Origin: Tuctoria greenei
Taxonomy: Eukaryota; Streptophyta; Magnoliopsida; Poales; Poaceae
Reading direction: 5' to 3'
Length of the DNA stretch: 64,000 nucleotides
Assembly (NCBI GenBank): GCA_036927565.1
Contig: JAYESD010000001.1
Location: forward strand, 73,551,751 to 73,615,750
Shown here in pieces: positions 21,128-31,472 of this stretch. The notes beneath the pieces are model-generated. The model saw nothing but the letters and a program-made list of their open reading frames with translations, did not search any database and had not been told where the DNA came from. Made by a program: the position numbers and the translations under genes. Position 1 is the stretch's first letter. The number at the start of each line of letters is the position of its first letter.

Positions 21128-23287
21128 CTACAGACCCTGAGAGCTTGGCCCGATGACGAACTGGTCACCGCCGCTGTCGTCGGAGCTGCTGGCCGGAGTA
21201 GCAGAGGAGGGTGCTGCCAGAGCCATAGGAGCCACCGTCGGTGCCTGCTGAGGAGGAGGTGCTGGAGCAGGGGCACTGGTGACGGAGGCCGGTGTCTGAA
21301 GAAACAGTGTCGTGGCCGGCAGTGGGGAGTGAAGAGGAGCACCAGGAGCCAGCAGCGGGGACATGCTGAACGAAGGGATCGGAGTGGAGGGAACTGGAGC
21401 CACTGGTGCAGCAGCTGGAGCCAGCACGGGAGGCGGAGGAGCTACTCCAGGCAGCTGCGATGGGAGGGCGATCCCGGTCTGGGTGTAGAGGTTGGTGATT
21501 AACCCCAGGATCCCCATCATCATCTGCTGCGTCTGCTGCTGCTGGTCCAGAGTGCGCTGGTGCATCTGGTCGACGAGCCCCGTCAACCGGTCAGTGTCTT
21601 CACGCCTCTCACGGGCAATCTGACGCTGCATCTCCTGCTGCTGCTGCTGGAGCTCAAGAAGACGTGCAGCCTGCTCCGCGCGGGCCTACTCGGCGGCCAG
21701 TCTGTCTAGCCTCTACTGCTCGACCATCTGCTGGAGGAGCGAAGTCAGCTCAGACGGCTGCGTGACCTGCGCCTCAGTGACGAGAGGTGGAGTGGGTGGT
21801 GGCGCTGTAGAACCTCTAGCCTCCACGTCATGCTGTCGGGGAGAGGGGGGAGTAGGGAAATACTCCTCGACACTGTCGTCAGCGTTTCTCTCTGACCAAA
21901 TGTGCTGCAGGTCCTCCCCCTGAGCATCAGCCTCTGCAAGTCTCTCGTCCTCCCGCTCTAGCTCGGACCAATCTTCCTCTGTCAAACGGGCCCTGACCTG
22001 GTGCTCAACTGGACGACCAAGGCGGCGGTCTCCAGGAGCCGGGGCACGGTAGTGACCAAAGCGAGTCACACTCTCGTCAGCAAGTCTGACCTGTGCTGCA
22101 TCCCCCTCAGGCACCATCATAGTGCATAGATAACTGATATAGTGCCCGTAGACCATCTGCCTCATCATGCCTACCCCATCTGTGATCACGTCTTCCATCT
22201 CGCACAGGAGAATGTCCACAATGTCGAAATCCATCCCGTTCATTATGTAGAACAGGAGGGTCTGCTGTAAACTAGTGAACCCCTCCAAGTACCCCGACCT
22301 CGGCAGGAGCGTGTGGCGCAAGGCGAGGTGCACAATGCGCGCAGCTGGGGTCAGAAGTGCTGGAACTCTCGGCTGGTCCGGAGAGAACGTGGGGCCAAAC
22401 AGAGACCAGATCTCCTCAAGCTGTGGTGCCACCCCTCCAGTAAGTGGCCTCCTTGGTGGATCTGCCTGCCCGTATACCCTCTCGTGCACGCAGGTGTCGT
22501 GCAGGTCCAAACCAAGAAGCTGCCCCAACGTCTGCCTCGTGAGGTGGTAGTGCTGACCCATAAACATGAAGTCGATTGACCTCCTGCCCTCAGAGATGTA
22601 CAGGGTCGCGTAGAAGACACGGACCCAATCTTCCACATATGCACTCCTCTCGTAAGCTAGCAGCTGCACCAATCCTCGGTATCTCTCAAAGTACGGACGG
22701 ACCTCCGTCTCCGCTGCCAATGCAAGCTGCCCCCAGTCTAGGTAGTTATGCTGAAATAGCTTGTGCCCCCGACGTCTGTAGGTCTCGTAGGGAGACGCCT
22801 GGGTGACAGTCCAGAAGCGACTGTCCACAAGAGCCTCTCGGGGCTGTGGGTAACACTCCTCAAGCAGCATGTTCCATCGAAGCTTGCGTAGCTGCTTGGC
22901 CTTCATCTTCCGATAGTCCGTCAACCGGACTCCCTCGGCCACGTGGACAGTGGTGTCCAACTCGTATATGGCCCGCTGAGCTTCCCTATCCTCACGGCGG
23001 TCGGCGGCCGTCGGTCTTGGACAAGGAACGGCCAGGGACGGACCCCCACGTGTCCGGGCTGAGCGCCGGCGGACAAGCGGCTCAACCGGCCCCTCTTCGA
23101 TGTCGGAGTCGTCGATCACAGGAGGCTGCCGAGCCTCGCGGATCCTCAGGGATCTCCCTCGGCCGCGCTCATGCTCCTCGGCGGCGCGAGCGGCCATTAG
23201 TGCCTTCTTCTCTTCTTTGGATAGCTTCTGTTTCTTCGCGGCGGGCTCCGCGATCGCCTTGCCTTTGTTTCTTTTGTCGCGAGCCAT
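21128..23287 (-). pseudogene. Third ORF of Sirevirus B (plant transposon protein of unknown function)
   Basis: A single frame of about 720 codons with two nonsense codons (TAG at 21713-21715 and one near 21687). The N-terminus is basic and nuclear-signal-like (MARDKRNKGKAIAEPAAKKQ). The core (about residues 130-400) contains LLEECYPQPREALVDSRFWT, VRVFYATLYISEGRRSIDFM and RHTLLPRSGYLEGFTSLQQ, a pattern common in grass 'putative plant transposon protein' annotations. A Gln-rich segment (QQQQQEMQRQ, DQQQQTQQMMM) and a Pro/Ala-rich C-terminus follow. It lies between pol and the 3' LTR, the place where dicot Sireviruses carry an envelope-like ORF. No membrane segment or signal peptide is evident, so envelope function is unlikely. 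GC content is far higher than in gag-pol. Confidence 0.7.
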
Positions 23288-24160
23288 AGCGATGCGGGAG
23301 AATGAACTTGAAGACGTGGAACGACGTTGGGCGGCCAGAAACCCTAGCGGCGACGAGGACGTGGAAGGTGATGGTGGAGCTTGGTGGCGATGGGGATGGA
23401 CAGTGGTGATGATTGGAAGCAGTGGAAACGGCGGCGGCGAGGAGAGGTGGCGGCGAGGTCGATGGCGGTGGAGACGGCGGAGGTGGGCAAATCCGGCGCG
23501 TGGGTGCGTGGATGGAGGCGGCGCGTGGAGCGGCGGTGCGGCGAGCGGCGGCGGCGCGGTGGCGTGGGTGACGGCAGTGGAGAGTGGGAGGTGGCCGGAG
23601 ACGGCGGCGGCGGCCTGAGGGCGACGGTGGCGGAGGAGATGGAGGGCGCGAGAAAAATCGGCTAGCGGTGTCGGGATCGGGAGAAGGAAGACGAAAGGGG
23701 GTACGGCCGAGTTTAAATAGTGGGTCCCAAACCCTAGCCGTTTTTTTAAACACCGGATGGACCGATGCTTATCGATGTGGACATCGGTCGAATAGTACAG
23801 TATGGATATTCAAAGAGTCACTAAAGACATCGGATGGACCGACGTTTAGGGTTTTGATCATCGGATGAATGGCACAGTAAGGGTATTTAGGAGAGGGAAG
23901 TTGACACCGGATGGTCCGGCGTTAGATGGAAAAGCATCGGTGGAATTGACCACAGCTCCAGAAGAGTGAACACCGGATGGACCGATGTTTTTCGGAATAA
24001 ACGAGTCGGATCATTTGAGATTCTGACTGAACTGGGCCTTGAAGATTGAGTACCTATTGATCCGATGAGGGTTGGCTTAGGCATCGGATAATCCGATGAC
24101 AACAGAACAAAAACATCCCATATAAGTCCTTTGACCAAACAAACAATTAAAAAGAAACAC
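23288..24160 (-). promoter_or_regulatory. Internal promoter-like block upstream of the Sirevirus B third ORF
   Basis: On the minus strand, palindromic motifs of LTR type (CACCGGATGGACCGATG and CATCGGATAATCCGATG variants at about 23749, 23828, 23907, 23970 and 24083) are followed by CACTATTTAAACTCGG at 23707-23722, a TATA-like box. A very GC-rich leader (23290-23700) and the ATG at 23287 come next. The arrangement mimics the LTR promoter. Inference: the third ORF has its own transcript. Confidence 0.5.
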
Positions 24161-24756
24161 ATGTCTTAGGACTTTTTGGGCAACCCCTTACCCCTCAAAA
24201 AGCTAATATGCCAATAGCTTGGCTAGACCTTAATGCAAATAGAACACCGAGAAAAATGGAGGAAAAATATCCAAATAAAATGTAAGGCCCATGCTTTGTG
24301 AGGTAGAGTATGAAGACTTCTATCTCTTTGAAGCATGTTCCTCTAGGCATTAACGTACCTAACATTTTGTTATTTCCACCTTATATGAGTTGAGATATTG
24401 CATTTCAAACAAGTCTCCTTCTCATGAGGTGGGTTCCCCTTTGTGACAATCTACCGTATGCAATGCCAAACAAATTACAGTGCAGGAGATTAAATGAGTG
24501 CAAGTTTATATGGCAGGGATCATGCAAGGCATAAAATAAATCTATCTTGCCAAGTTTAAACCTTCCAAAGGCTTCCTCAGGGAAAACTATTTCTAGCTCG
24601 CCCCTATCCTTTGGGAGTTAGACAAGACCTATATGATATGCATCCTTACATGAACATGGCAATTTACATGACGTTAGATGCATCTAGCACATTTAATTCA
24701 TTTCTAAGTCTAGAAAAGGTTTTCTCATCAAGTGGTTTAGTGAAGATATCCGCCAA
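24161..24756. other. Spacer between pol remnant and third-ORF promoter in Sirevirus B
   Basis: AT-rich internal sequence. After the TAA ending the pol remnant frame, a few codons of the RNase H C-terminus (LADIFTKPLDE) are still readable near 24750-24715. Beyond that I see no ORF. Confidence 0.5.
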
Positions 24757-25821
24757 TTATTCTTCGGATCTAACACCTTGCAAAGAGATGTCTCCTTTAG
24801 CCTCATGATCCCGCAAGAAGTGATGGCGAATATCAATGTGCTTAGTGCGGGAGTGTTGAACGGGGTTTCTAGCTATCTTAACCGCACTTTCATTGTCACA
24901 AAGGAGAGGCACACAACCAAGTTTAATACCAAAGTCCAAAAGGGTTTGCTTCACACCTTCATGGTCACACCACTCCCCAATGTTGTAGTTCTTGAATTCG
25001 GTGCCGTTGTCACTCCGGACCTTGATAATGGGAAGTTGGAATTCCCTTTGAGCACGGTTGGCGAAGGTCTTGAACACTTCCGGAGTTTCACTCTTGTCAC
25101 CTAAAAATAGAGTCCAAGCATAGCGAGAGTAGTCATCAACTATAACAAGACAATAGAGGTTACCGCCAAGGCTTTGGTATGTGGACGGTCCGAAGAGGTC
25201 CATGTGGAGTAGTTCAAGTGGCTTGGAGGTTGACACCATTGTCTTCATTTGGTGGTGTGAAGCAACTTGCTTCCCGGCTTGACAAGCGCTACAAAGCTTG
25301 TTCTTCTCAAACGTCACATCCTTCACGCCGGTCACCATCCCAAGCTTGAATGACTTCTTGAGTTTGCTCATTCCAATGTGTGCTATGCGTTGGTGCCATA
25401 GCCAACCCAAGCTTGTCTTAGTGAAAATACAAGTGGTTAGGCTAGCATTCTTGTTGGAGAAGTCTACTAAGTAGAGATGTCCATGCCGAAACCCTTTGAA
25501 GATTAGCTCTTGGCTTGCCTCACTACTCACAACAACATCATTTTTGCTAAATGTGCATGTTAGTCCAAGATCACAAAGTTGTGCAATGGAAAGTAGATTA
25601 AAGCTAAGCGACTTAACATACAACACATTAGAAATGGATAAATCATTAGAGATAGCAATTTTACCTAATCCTATTACCTTACCCTTAGAATTGTCACCAA
25701 AAGTGACTTGTTCATGATTACCGGGGTTTTCTATGGTGGTGAACATACCATCATTGCCGGTCATGTGTTGAGTGCACCCGCTTTCGAGTACCCAATGCTT
25801 TCCTCCGACTTTGTATTTCAC
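24757..25821 (-). pseudogene. Sirevirus B pol remnant: protease and integrase fused to RNase H end, RT deleted
   Basis: On the minus strand: a protease-like site WVLESGCTQHMTG, where copia elements have Asp-Ser-Gly and this one has Glu. A pre-integrase zinc region follows (WLWHQRIAHIG ... CSACQAGK), then the integrase core with HMDLFGP and VRSDNGTEFKN. At about 24940 the reading jumps in frame from DHEGVKQT to LLDFGIKLGCVPLLCDNES, which belongs to the C-terminal RNase H region, and continues through RTKHIDIRHHFLRDH. The third integrase acidic residue and the whole reverse transcriptase are missing. The join keeps the frame open. The product could at most be a partial protein; copying would need enzymes from other elements. 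Confidence 0.88.
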
Positions 25822-25910
25822 CTACACACATGAAGTTAATTTTTGACTTTAGGCACCCAAGCCAACTTAGGTCCTTGTATGTGAGATACAAGTGTCTTTG
25901 GGACCCAAAG

Positions 25911-27962
25911 TTACTTGGGGAGCTTCCCCTTCATGCTCTTCATGTCTTTGCCAATGAACCTAGCTTTCACCTTGACATTCACTTTACTAAGAAGATAATA
26001 GCAATCATTGAAAATAGATTTGTAGTTAGTAGGCAATTTAGGTGAAGGTCGGTTAGGAAGAGGACACTCCCTTGTGTGGTGACCGGTGACCTCACAATGT
26101 TGGCAATAAGAACCAACTTCCTTGATGAAGCTTGTTCTAAGCTCCGGTGAGGGCACATTTCCTTTGTTGGGCACCGGGAAGGATCCAAGTCCTCTTTTGT
26201 TGAAGGCTTTTGCTTGTTGGAAGAGGATTTCCTTGTGCTTGACTTCACCTTTTGAAAGTCTAGCCACACTAGTGCGGAGACTCTCAATTTCTTCCAACAA
26301 GTCCTTCTCCCTAGAATTAGCTTTTAAAGACAAAGACTTGTCCAAAACATTAGAGACATGCGAAGTAATGGATATCTTATCATTAAGAGTTTGTTTCTTT
26401 GCATCTTTTAACTCTTGATCAAGCATGTCATGAGCAATGTTAAGTGTTTGGTATTATTGAGTTAGCTTGTTGTGCTCCTCCAAGAGAGTTTGGTGTGCTA
26501 TGTTGAGCTCATCATTGTCTACCTTGATTTTAGCATTTTCTTCCTCAATTTGCTTGACATGAGATTTGAGCGTGTCATGCTCTTTAAGTATGCTTTCATA
26601 CTTGTCAAGCAAATCGAGGTTAGCACTCTCAAGTTTAGCACGAATTTATTCAAGAGTTTTAACCTTACTCTTCTCTCTCTTAATGATAGCATGATATTCA
26701 TTAATCAAAGAAGTTAAATCATCGGGGGAAAGCTCATCATCACTAGCGTCGTCACATACCTTGGTGTTACCTTTAGCCATGAGGCACATGGGTGGCGGAG
26801 GAAGAGATGAGTCATCATGGTTGGCAATGGCAAGGCCGGCCAAGCTTTCTTCTTCTTCTTCACTCTCTTCATCACTTGTTTCTTTGTCGGTGACCCATTC
26901 ATTTGCCTCACACATAAACACCTTTTGTGGACCACTTCTCCTCTTTTGGAAGAGTCTTGCCTTCTTGCCCTTGTCTTGCTTCTTCTTCCCAAAGGCTCTT
27001 GGTTTGGGCTTGGCTTCTTCTTCATCATCATCACTTTCTTCAAGCTTGCGTTGCTTGCCTTTGTAGTTCTCTCTCCTTTTGTCCGGTTTTGGACAATCAT
27101 AGGAGATGTGGCCTTGATCTCCGCAATTGTAGCATATCTTGCGATCGTCTCTTCTTGGTAGAAATGCCTTCTTCTTGGGATCAAAGGTGTATCCCTTTTT
27201 GGTGATCTTGGAGTTCAAGTGTGAGAACTTTCTCATCATCAAGGCAAGCTCATCATCGTCATCTTCACTTGACGCTTGCTCTTCTTCACTTGAGCTAGGC
27301 TCAACCACCTTCTTCTTCTTGAATCTTGTCTTCTTGGTGGAGGCGTTTAGAGCGATTGTTTTTGATGATGATTGCTCCATCATCCCAATTACACTCATCT
27401 CATGAGCGTGTATTTCTCCAATGAGCTCCGAAACTTCAATGTTGTCAAGTGATTCCTTTTGGAGCATGGAGTTGATGATGTTGTACTTCGGCTTGGGAAG
27501 GAGCATGAGGATCTTGCGGTTAATAAGTCCCTTGCCAAGAGACGCAATGTCAAGAGCATTAATTTCCTCAATAAGAACATTTAAGCGTGAAAACATTTCA
27601 TTAACATTTTCATGAGGAAGCATCTTAAATTCATCATATTTAGCTTTGAGCATGTGATATTTAAGTTCCTTTACACGAGATGAGCCCTCATGGATTTCTA
27701 TCAAGCAAGCCCAAATTTCACAAGCTTTCTCCTTACTAGCAATCCTAGAGAAGACATCTTGACTTATGCATCCATAGATAGCATTCCTAGCCTTAGCATC
27801 CCACTTAACTTGATCACCCACATAGTTAAGTTCTCCAAATCCCGCATGAGTCGCTTCCCAAACTTCGGGGGCAATAGCCTCAAGGTAAGCGTGCATGCGT
27901 GCTTTCCCATAGGAAAAATTCTTGCCCTCGAAGATAGGAACCGAACCCCCAACCTTGGCCAT
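25911..27962 (-). pseudogene. Sirevirus B gag
   Basis: One frame from ATG at 27962 with two in-frame stops (TAA at 26646-26648 and TAA near 26454). The N-terminal part MAKVGGSVPIFEGKNFSYGK and EVWEATHAGF is typical of copia Gag. A CCHC zinc knuckle, CYNCGDQGHISYDC, lies near residue 280. Long Glu/Lys-rich and coiled-coil segments follow (26640-26230), then a second CCHC motif, CQHCEVTGHHTREC, near 26090. Gag forms the particle and packages RNA. The start lies about 45 bases downstream of the primer-binding site. A frame change separates it from pol near 25830-25910. Confidence 0.85.
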
Positions 27963-28008
27963 TTTTGCTCTCTAGCGGTGAAGCTAGAATGATCCTATGA
28001 ACAACCTT

Positions 28009-28019
28009 CTCTGATACCA
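28009..28019 (-). other. Primer-binding site of Sirevirus B
   Basis: CTCTGATACCA on the plus strand, i.e. TGGTATCAGAG on the element strand, two bases inside the 5' LTR. It is complementary to the 3' end of initiator tRNA-Met, as in many plant LTR elements. Confidence 0.9.
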
Positions 28020-28021
28020 AT

Positions 28022-29379
28022 TGTAAGGATCGAAATGCCCAAGAGGGGGGGGTGAATTGGGCTTTCTTTCAAATTTTAAGGCAATTAAAAACGAACTACT
28101 TAAGCCCAATTCCCAATGCGGTTCTAACTATGCAATCAACTTAGATATAACTTGTGAAGTAAAGATTGCATAATGTAAAGAGAGGGAGAGAAATGCAAAC
28201 GCTAGGGGACACGAAGGTTTATCCCGTGGTTCGGCAAGATCGCAAGGATCTTCCTACGTCCACGTTGTGGCACCCACCGAAGGGTTTTGCCACTTCCAAT
28301 GTCACCGAGACAATGGAGTCTTCACTAATCTTCTCCGTTCGCCATCTCTGGCAAGGTGGAGCTCAAGCCTTGTACAACCTTCGATGTTCCGGGCTTCCAC
28401 ACACACCTTGGCAAGCTCCAGAAGGATCTTCTTCAACTTCTCACTAGCCTAGAGAGTTCAATCACAAAGAAAGAACGCACACAAGCTTCTCTCTATCCTA
28501 TTACAAATGATCTAAAAGTGTGGAAATGTATGCTCAATAGTCTTGAATGCTCTTGGATGTGTAGTTGGCTTCAGGTGATCAAGACACTTCGGAATGACAG
28601 GGTTAGAGGGGTTTTATAGCCAGCTTAACTGAAATAGCCGTTGGAAAAGTAGGCTGACAGAACTTTACTGTGAACACCGAATGATCCGATGTCTCCCCTC
28701 TAGTTATCATCGGTGTAATTACTTTGGCTGACGTCATTGTGTCAGATATTTATTAGACCGATGTTGCCCCCTGTCTTCTCATCGTATGATCCGGTGGCTC
28801 TTCCTCCAGAATCTGCTTGAGCTTGATGCTTACTGGAGTGATCAACCGATGTGTGTAAGTCTGCACATCGGATGATCCGATGCTTCACTTGGTCCAATTG
28901 TACTGCAAACTGTACTGATGCACCGATGTTGTTGAGCCCTTCACATCGGATGATCCAGTGAGTTCATTTGTCTGAGGTCTTTTTCTTCAGTTGAATCAAC
29001 TCGACCGATGTGTTCATTTTGGAAATCATCGGTTGATCCGGTGAGTTGATTTTGTTTGCTACGAGTTGTTTTGAGTGAATCTTTTGTGTCTTGCTCGAAT
29101 GACCTCTTAGACATTTGTTCCACAAGGCTCTCTGATGATTCTTAAGCATTGTATGTTGTCAATTTTTGATTGAGTGACTTAGACATAGAGCCTTCACATC
29201 TTGTCTTTATATCATGAATTTGATCTCGTAAGTTGAGTATCTATGGGTCTCCAATGACATGTTCATTTCATTTTATTGAGTGTTTATGGGGACCTTGCAT
29301 TCACAAATTCATTAGTAAAGTTCAATGGTTGTCATTAATCACCAAAACCGTACTACATGAGGGGGCCTAGATGCTTTCA
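28022..29379 (-). repeat. 5' LTR of Sirevirus B (right copy)
   Basis: Nearly identical to 19400-20760 and ends at TTTCA before the target duplication. It holds palindromic motif copies at about 28676, 28784, 28868, 28945 and 29027. The polarity is fixed by the adjacent primer-binding site. Confidence 0.93.
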
Positions 29380-29671
29380 GAGGTATCGAGATAAATCTCA
29401 TGTGAACCACGCCGCTGCTGAATGATCGTCATGTCGCTAGCGAGAAGCGTCCTAGGGCATGGACGTCTTCTCTTATGCTTAGATAGGTGAGAAAATGAGT
29501 ATGTAGTTCCGCTGCGTGTGTACTTCTGATGTACAATATTTTGTAAACTCTGAATATAATTATGAAATGAAAACTTTGTATATTTTGGTATTCTTTTCGT
29601 GTGTGCTGTTAGGTGCCGCATCGCACGGCACCACCCAATGAGATCCTCGGATGTGTGGACTCCGGTCATCA
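29380..29671 (+). repeat. 5' LTR of chromovirus B, second segment (with GAGGT duplication)
   Basis: It continues the chromovirus LTR after the Sirevirus B insertion (ATCGAGATAAATCTCATGTG), matches 39807-40096, and ends TCCGGTCATCA seven bases before the primer-binding site. The first five bases (29380-29384) are the second copy of the GAGGT duplication. Confidence 0.9.
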
Positions 29672-29677
29672 CAGGCT

Positions 29678-29689
29678 TGGTATCAGAGC
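29678..29689 (+). other. Primer-binding site of chromovirus B
   Basis: TGGTATCAGAGC, complementary to the initiator tRNA-Met 3' end, just inside the 5' LTR. Confidence 0.9.
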
Positions 29690-31472
29690 TTCATTGGGAA
29701 TAGCACGCTCGAAAAAAGCCAATTTTTGAAAACTCCAAAGTAGTCGAGTGAGGATTAGTTATATGCCCACATAAGGTCTATTATAGTATTAGTTACATAA
29801 GGTGGCAAAGCTAACATATGTGTTATTATATTCTGTAACAACGCTCCAACGTCAGGAAAGAGGTGAGGTACGCCACCGCAAGCAGATCAATTGCGGTAAG
29901 CTCACCATGCGAGAGGTAGCATGTGATTATTTCCGTGACTTAGCACGGAAATGTCAATATGAGTCTCTGAAAATTTCCATGTTTCTGAGAATATATGACA
30001 CGCAGTACCCTAGCGTGACACAAAATTAGTAGGAGCCCCCGTCGGGTGGGACATAACCCGATGCGCCTCCTACTGGTGCAGCATTATCCAAAGACGTGGG
30101 ACCCTGTCGGGTGGTAGAAAAACCGGTCATGTACCTCGAGATGTTGCTTAAATCGAGGCGGCCCATATGGAATGATACGGGGCGAATGTTTTTACTTTCA
30201 TATATGTTTTTGTGAATTGATCGCCCGTGCGGGCTAGACTGTACCGTACGGTACCATATGATTGATCAGTAGTTTGAGTGTAGTGACAGGTAGACTAACC
30301 ACGTTGAACATATTGCAAGTAGAATACGTTTGCGAGTGATCGTTTTAGTGCCACCTATAGCACGTTATGCCGGTTAAGAATCCGGTAAAGATTTTTCAGT
30401 TTGTGAGGTAACGTAGTACCGACATAATTCTTGTGATGCATTCACACCTTACTTCACCCCAAAAATCTTTTCTGTTGAAGACAAGTAAAATCATGAATTG
30501 AGAACCAAAAGAAAGTTTTAGAATCTAATATTAAGTACAGAACTCTGATGTTGAACTAAGATTCACATGGAGTTTAGTGATTTTCAAAAAGATTCAAAAG
30601 CAGATTTCCCTGTTTTTCTGGCAGAATTTTTGCTGGATTTGTACAGGACATAACTATTGCTAGATATAACCAATGTGGATGTGTAATACTGTTTTGGAAA
30701 GGTCTTGAAGAGATATACAACTTGTTTGTAGACTGCCAGAAATGAATCAATCTTCAAATTGGTGAAAATTCCAGATTGGTAGAACCTGTTGCTGAAAACA
30801 GAACTGTCAAAACCTATCTGGAATTTTTCTGTTTTTCCACCATAACTTCCTGTTGAAAAATTTCTATAGCTCCTAGGTTATATCGTTGGAAAGTTTATGA
30901 TATGTGTTACAACTTTGTAATTCAAAGTTTTTCCAAATTTGGGGCAGAACTGTATGGAAATTGATGTTCAAATTAGCCACTTCCAAAAGAGGTGCTGTTG
31001 AAATTTTTCCAGAATTCTGTCAACTTTGAAATATCATAACTTTTGATCCAGAGCTGATCAGGAAACAAAGTAAGATTATTTTAGAAAGCTACTGAAGTTG
31101 GCTGTAACTTTGGTATTCAAGTTCAGGATTGATTCTACTCTTTACTGTAGTAGAATCTGAGTTCTTCGCAAACTGGTCAATTTTGGACAGCAGGTTTGCC
31201 AATGCAATTGAAATGGAAACTTGTTTATGGATAGGCATGTTTGAAACTTGCCAAAGTTGTGCAACAAATCAAGATGTATGTATGTTCAGTTTATGAAACT
31301 AGAGCATTGGAAAAAGCTCGTTAAGAGGTCTAGAAGAAGTTTAGAATCAGAGTGTCATTTGAACGTGTATGAATATGCTGCAAAATTTTATGATTCATAT
31401 ACGGTTAATGTTTTTCAAGCATCGACTGTCTTTCAATGTTGGAAAGTAACCGTATTTGGTCATTCTTACAGT
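29690..31472 (+). other. Untranslated leader of chromovirus B
   Basis: 1.8 kb without a domain-bearing ORF. The open frame from 31248 to 31472 in front of gag has no family resemblance and is taken as leader, because the typical Gag start MVRAHSGTE lies at 31473. The internal text is AT-rich with recurring CAGAATTTTT and TTCCAGA words. Confidence 0.6.

Larger units (their letters stand above)
19400..29379 (-). mobile_element. Sirevirus B: Ty1/copia element, RT-deleted, nested in the chromovirus B LTR
   Basis: Minus-strand element with LTRs 28022-29379 (5') and 19400-20760 (3'), primer-binding site at 28009-28019, polypurine tract at 20761 and duplication GAGGT. The order is gag (27962 to 25911), a protease-integrase fragment fused to the RNase H end (25821 to 24757), and a GC-rich third ORF (23287 to 21128). 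Coiled-coil Gag with two CCHC motifs, a third ORF after pol, and palindromic LTR motifs fit Sireviruses. The reverse transcriptase is deleted, so it is non-autonomous. LTRs differ by 3 substitutions and 2 indels in the first ~195 bp, so it is younger than its host. Confidence 0.92.

Noticed and set aside
21128..23287. Sirevirus B third ORF as an envelope protein
   Set aside because: Position fits, but no signal peptide, membrane segment or Cys pattern is visible; the basic and Gln-rich parts suggest an intracellular protein.
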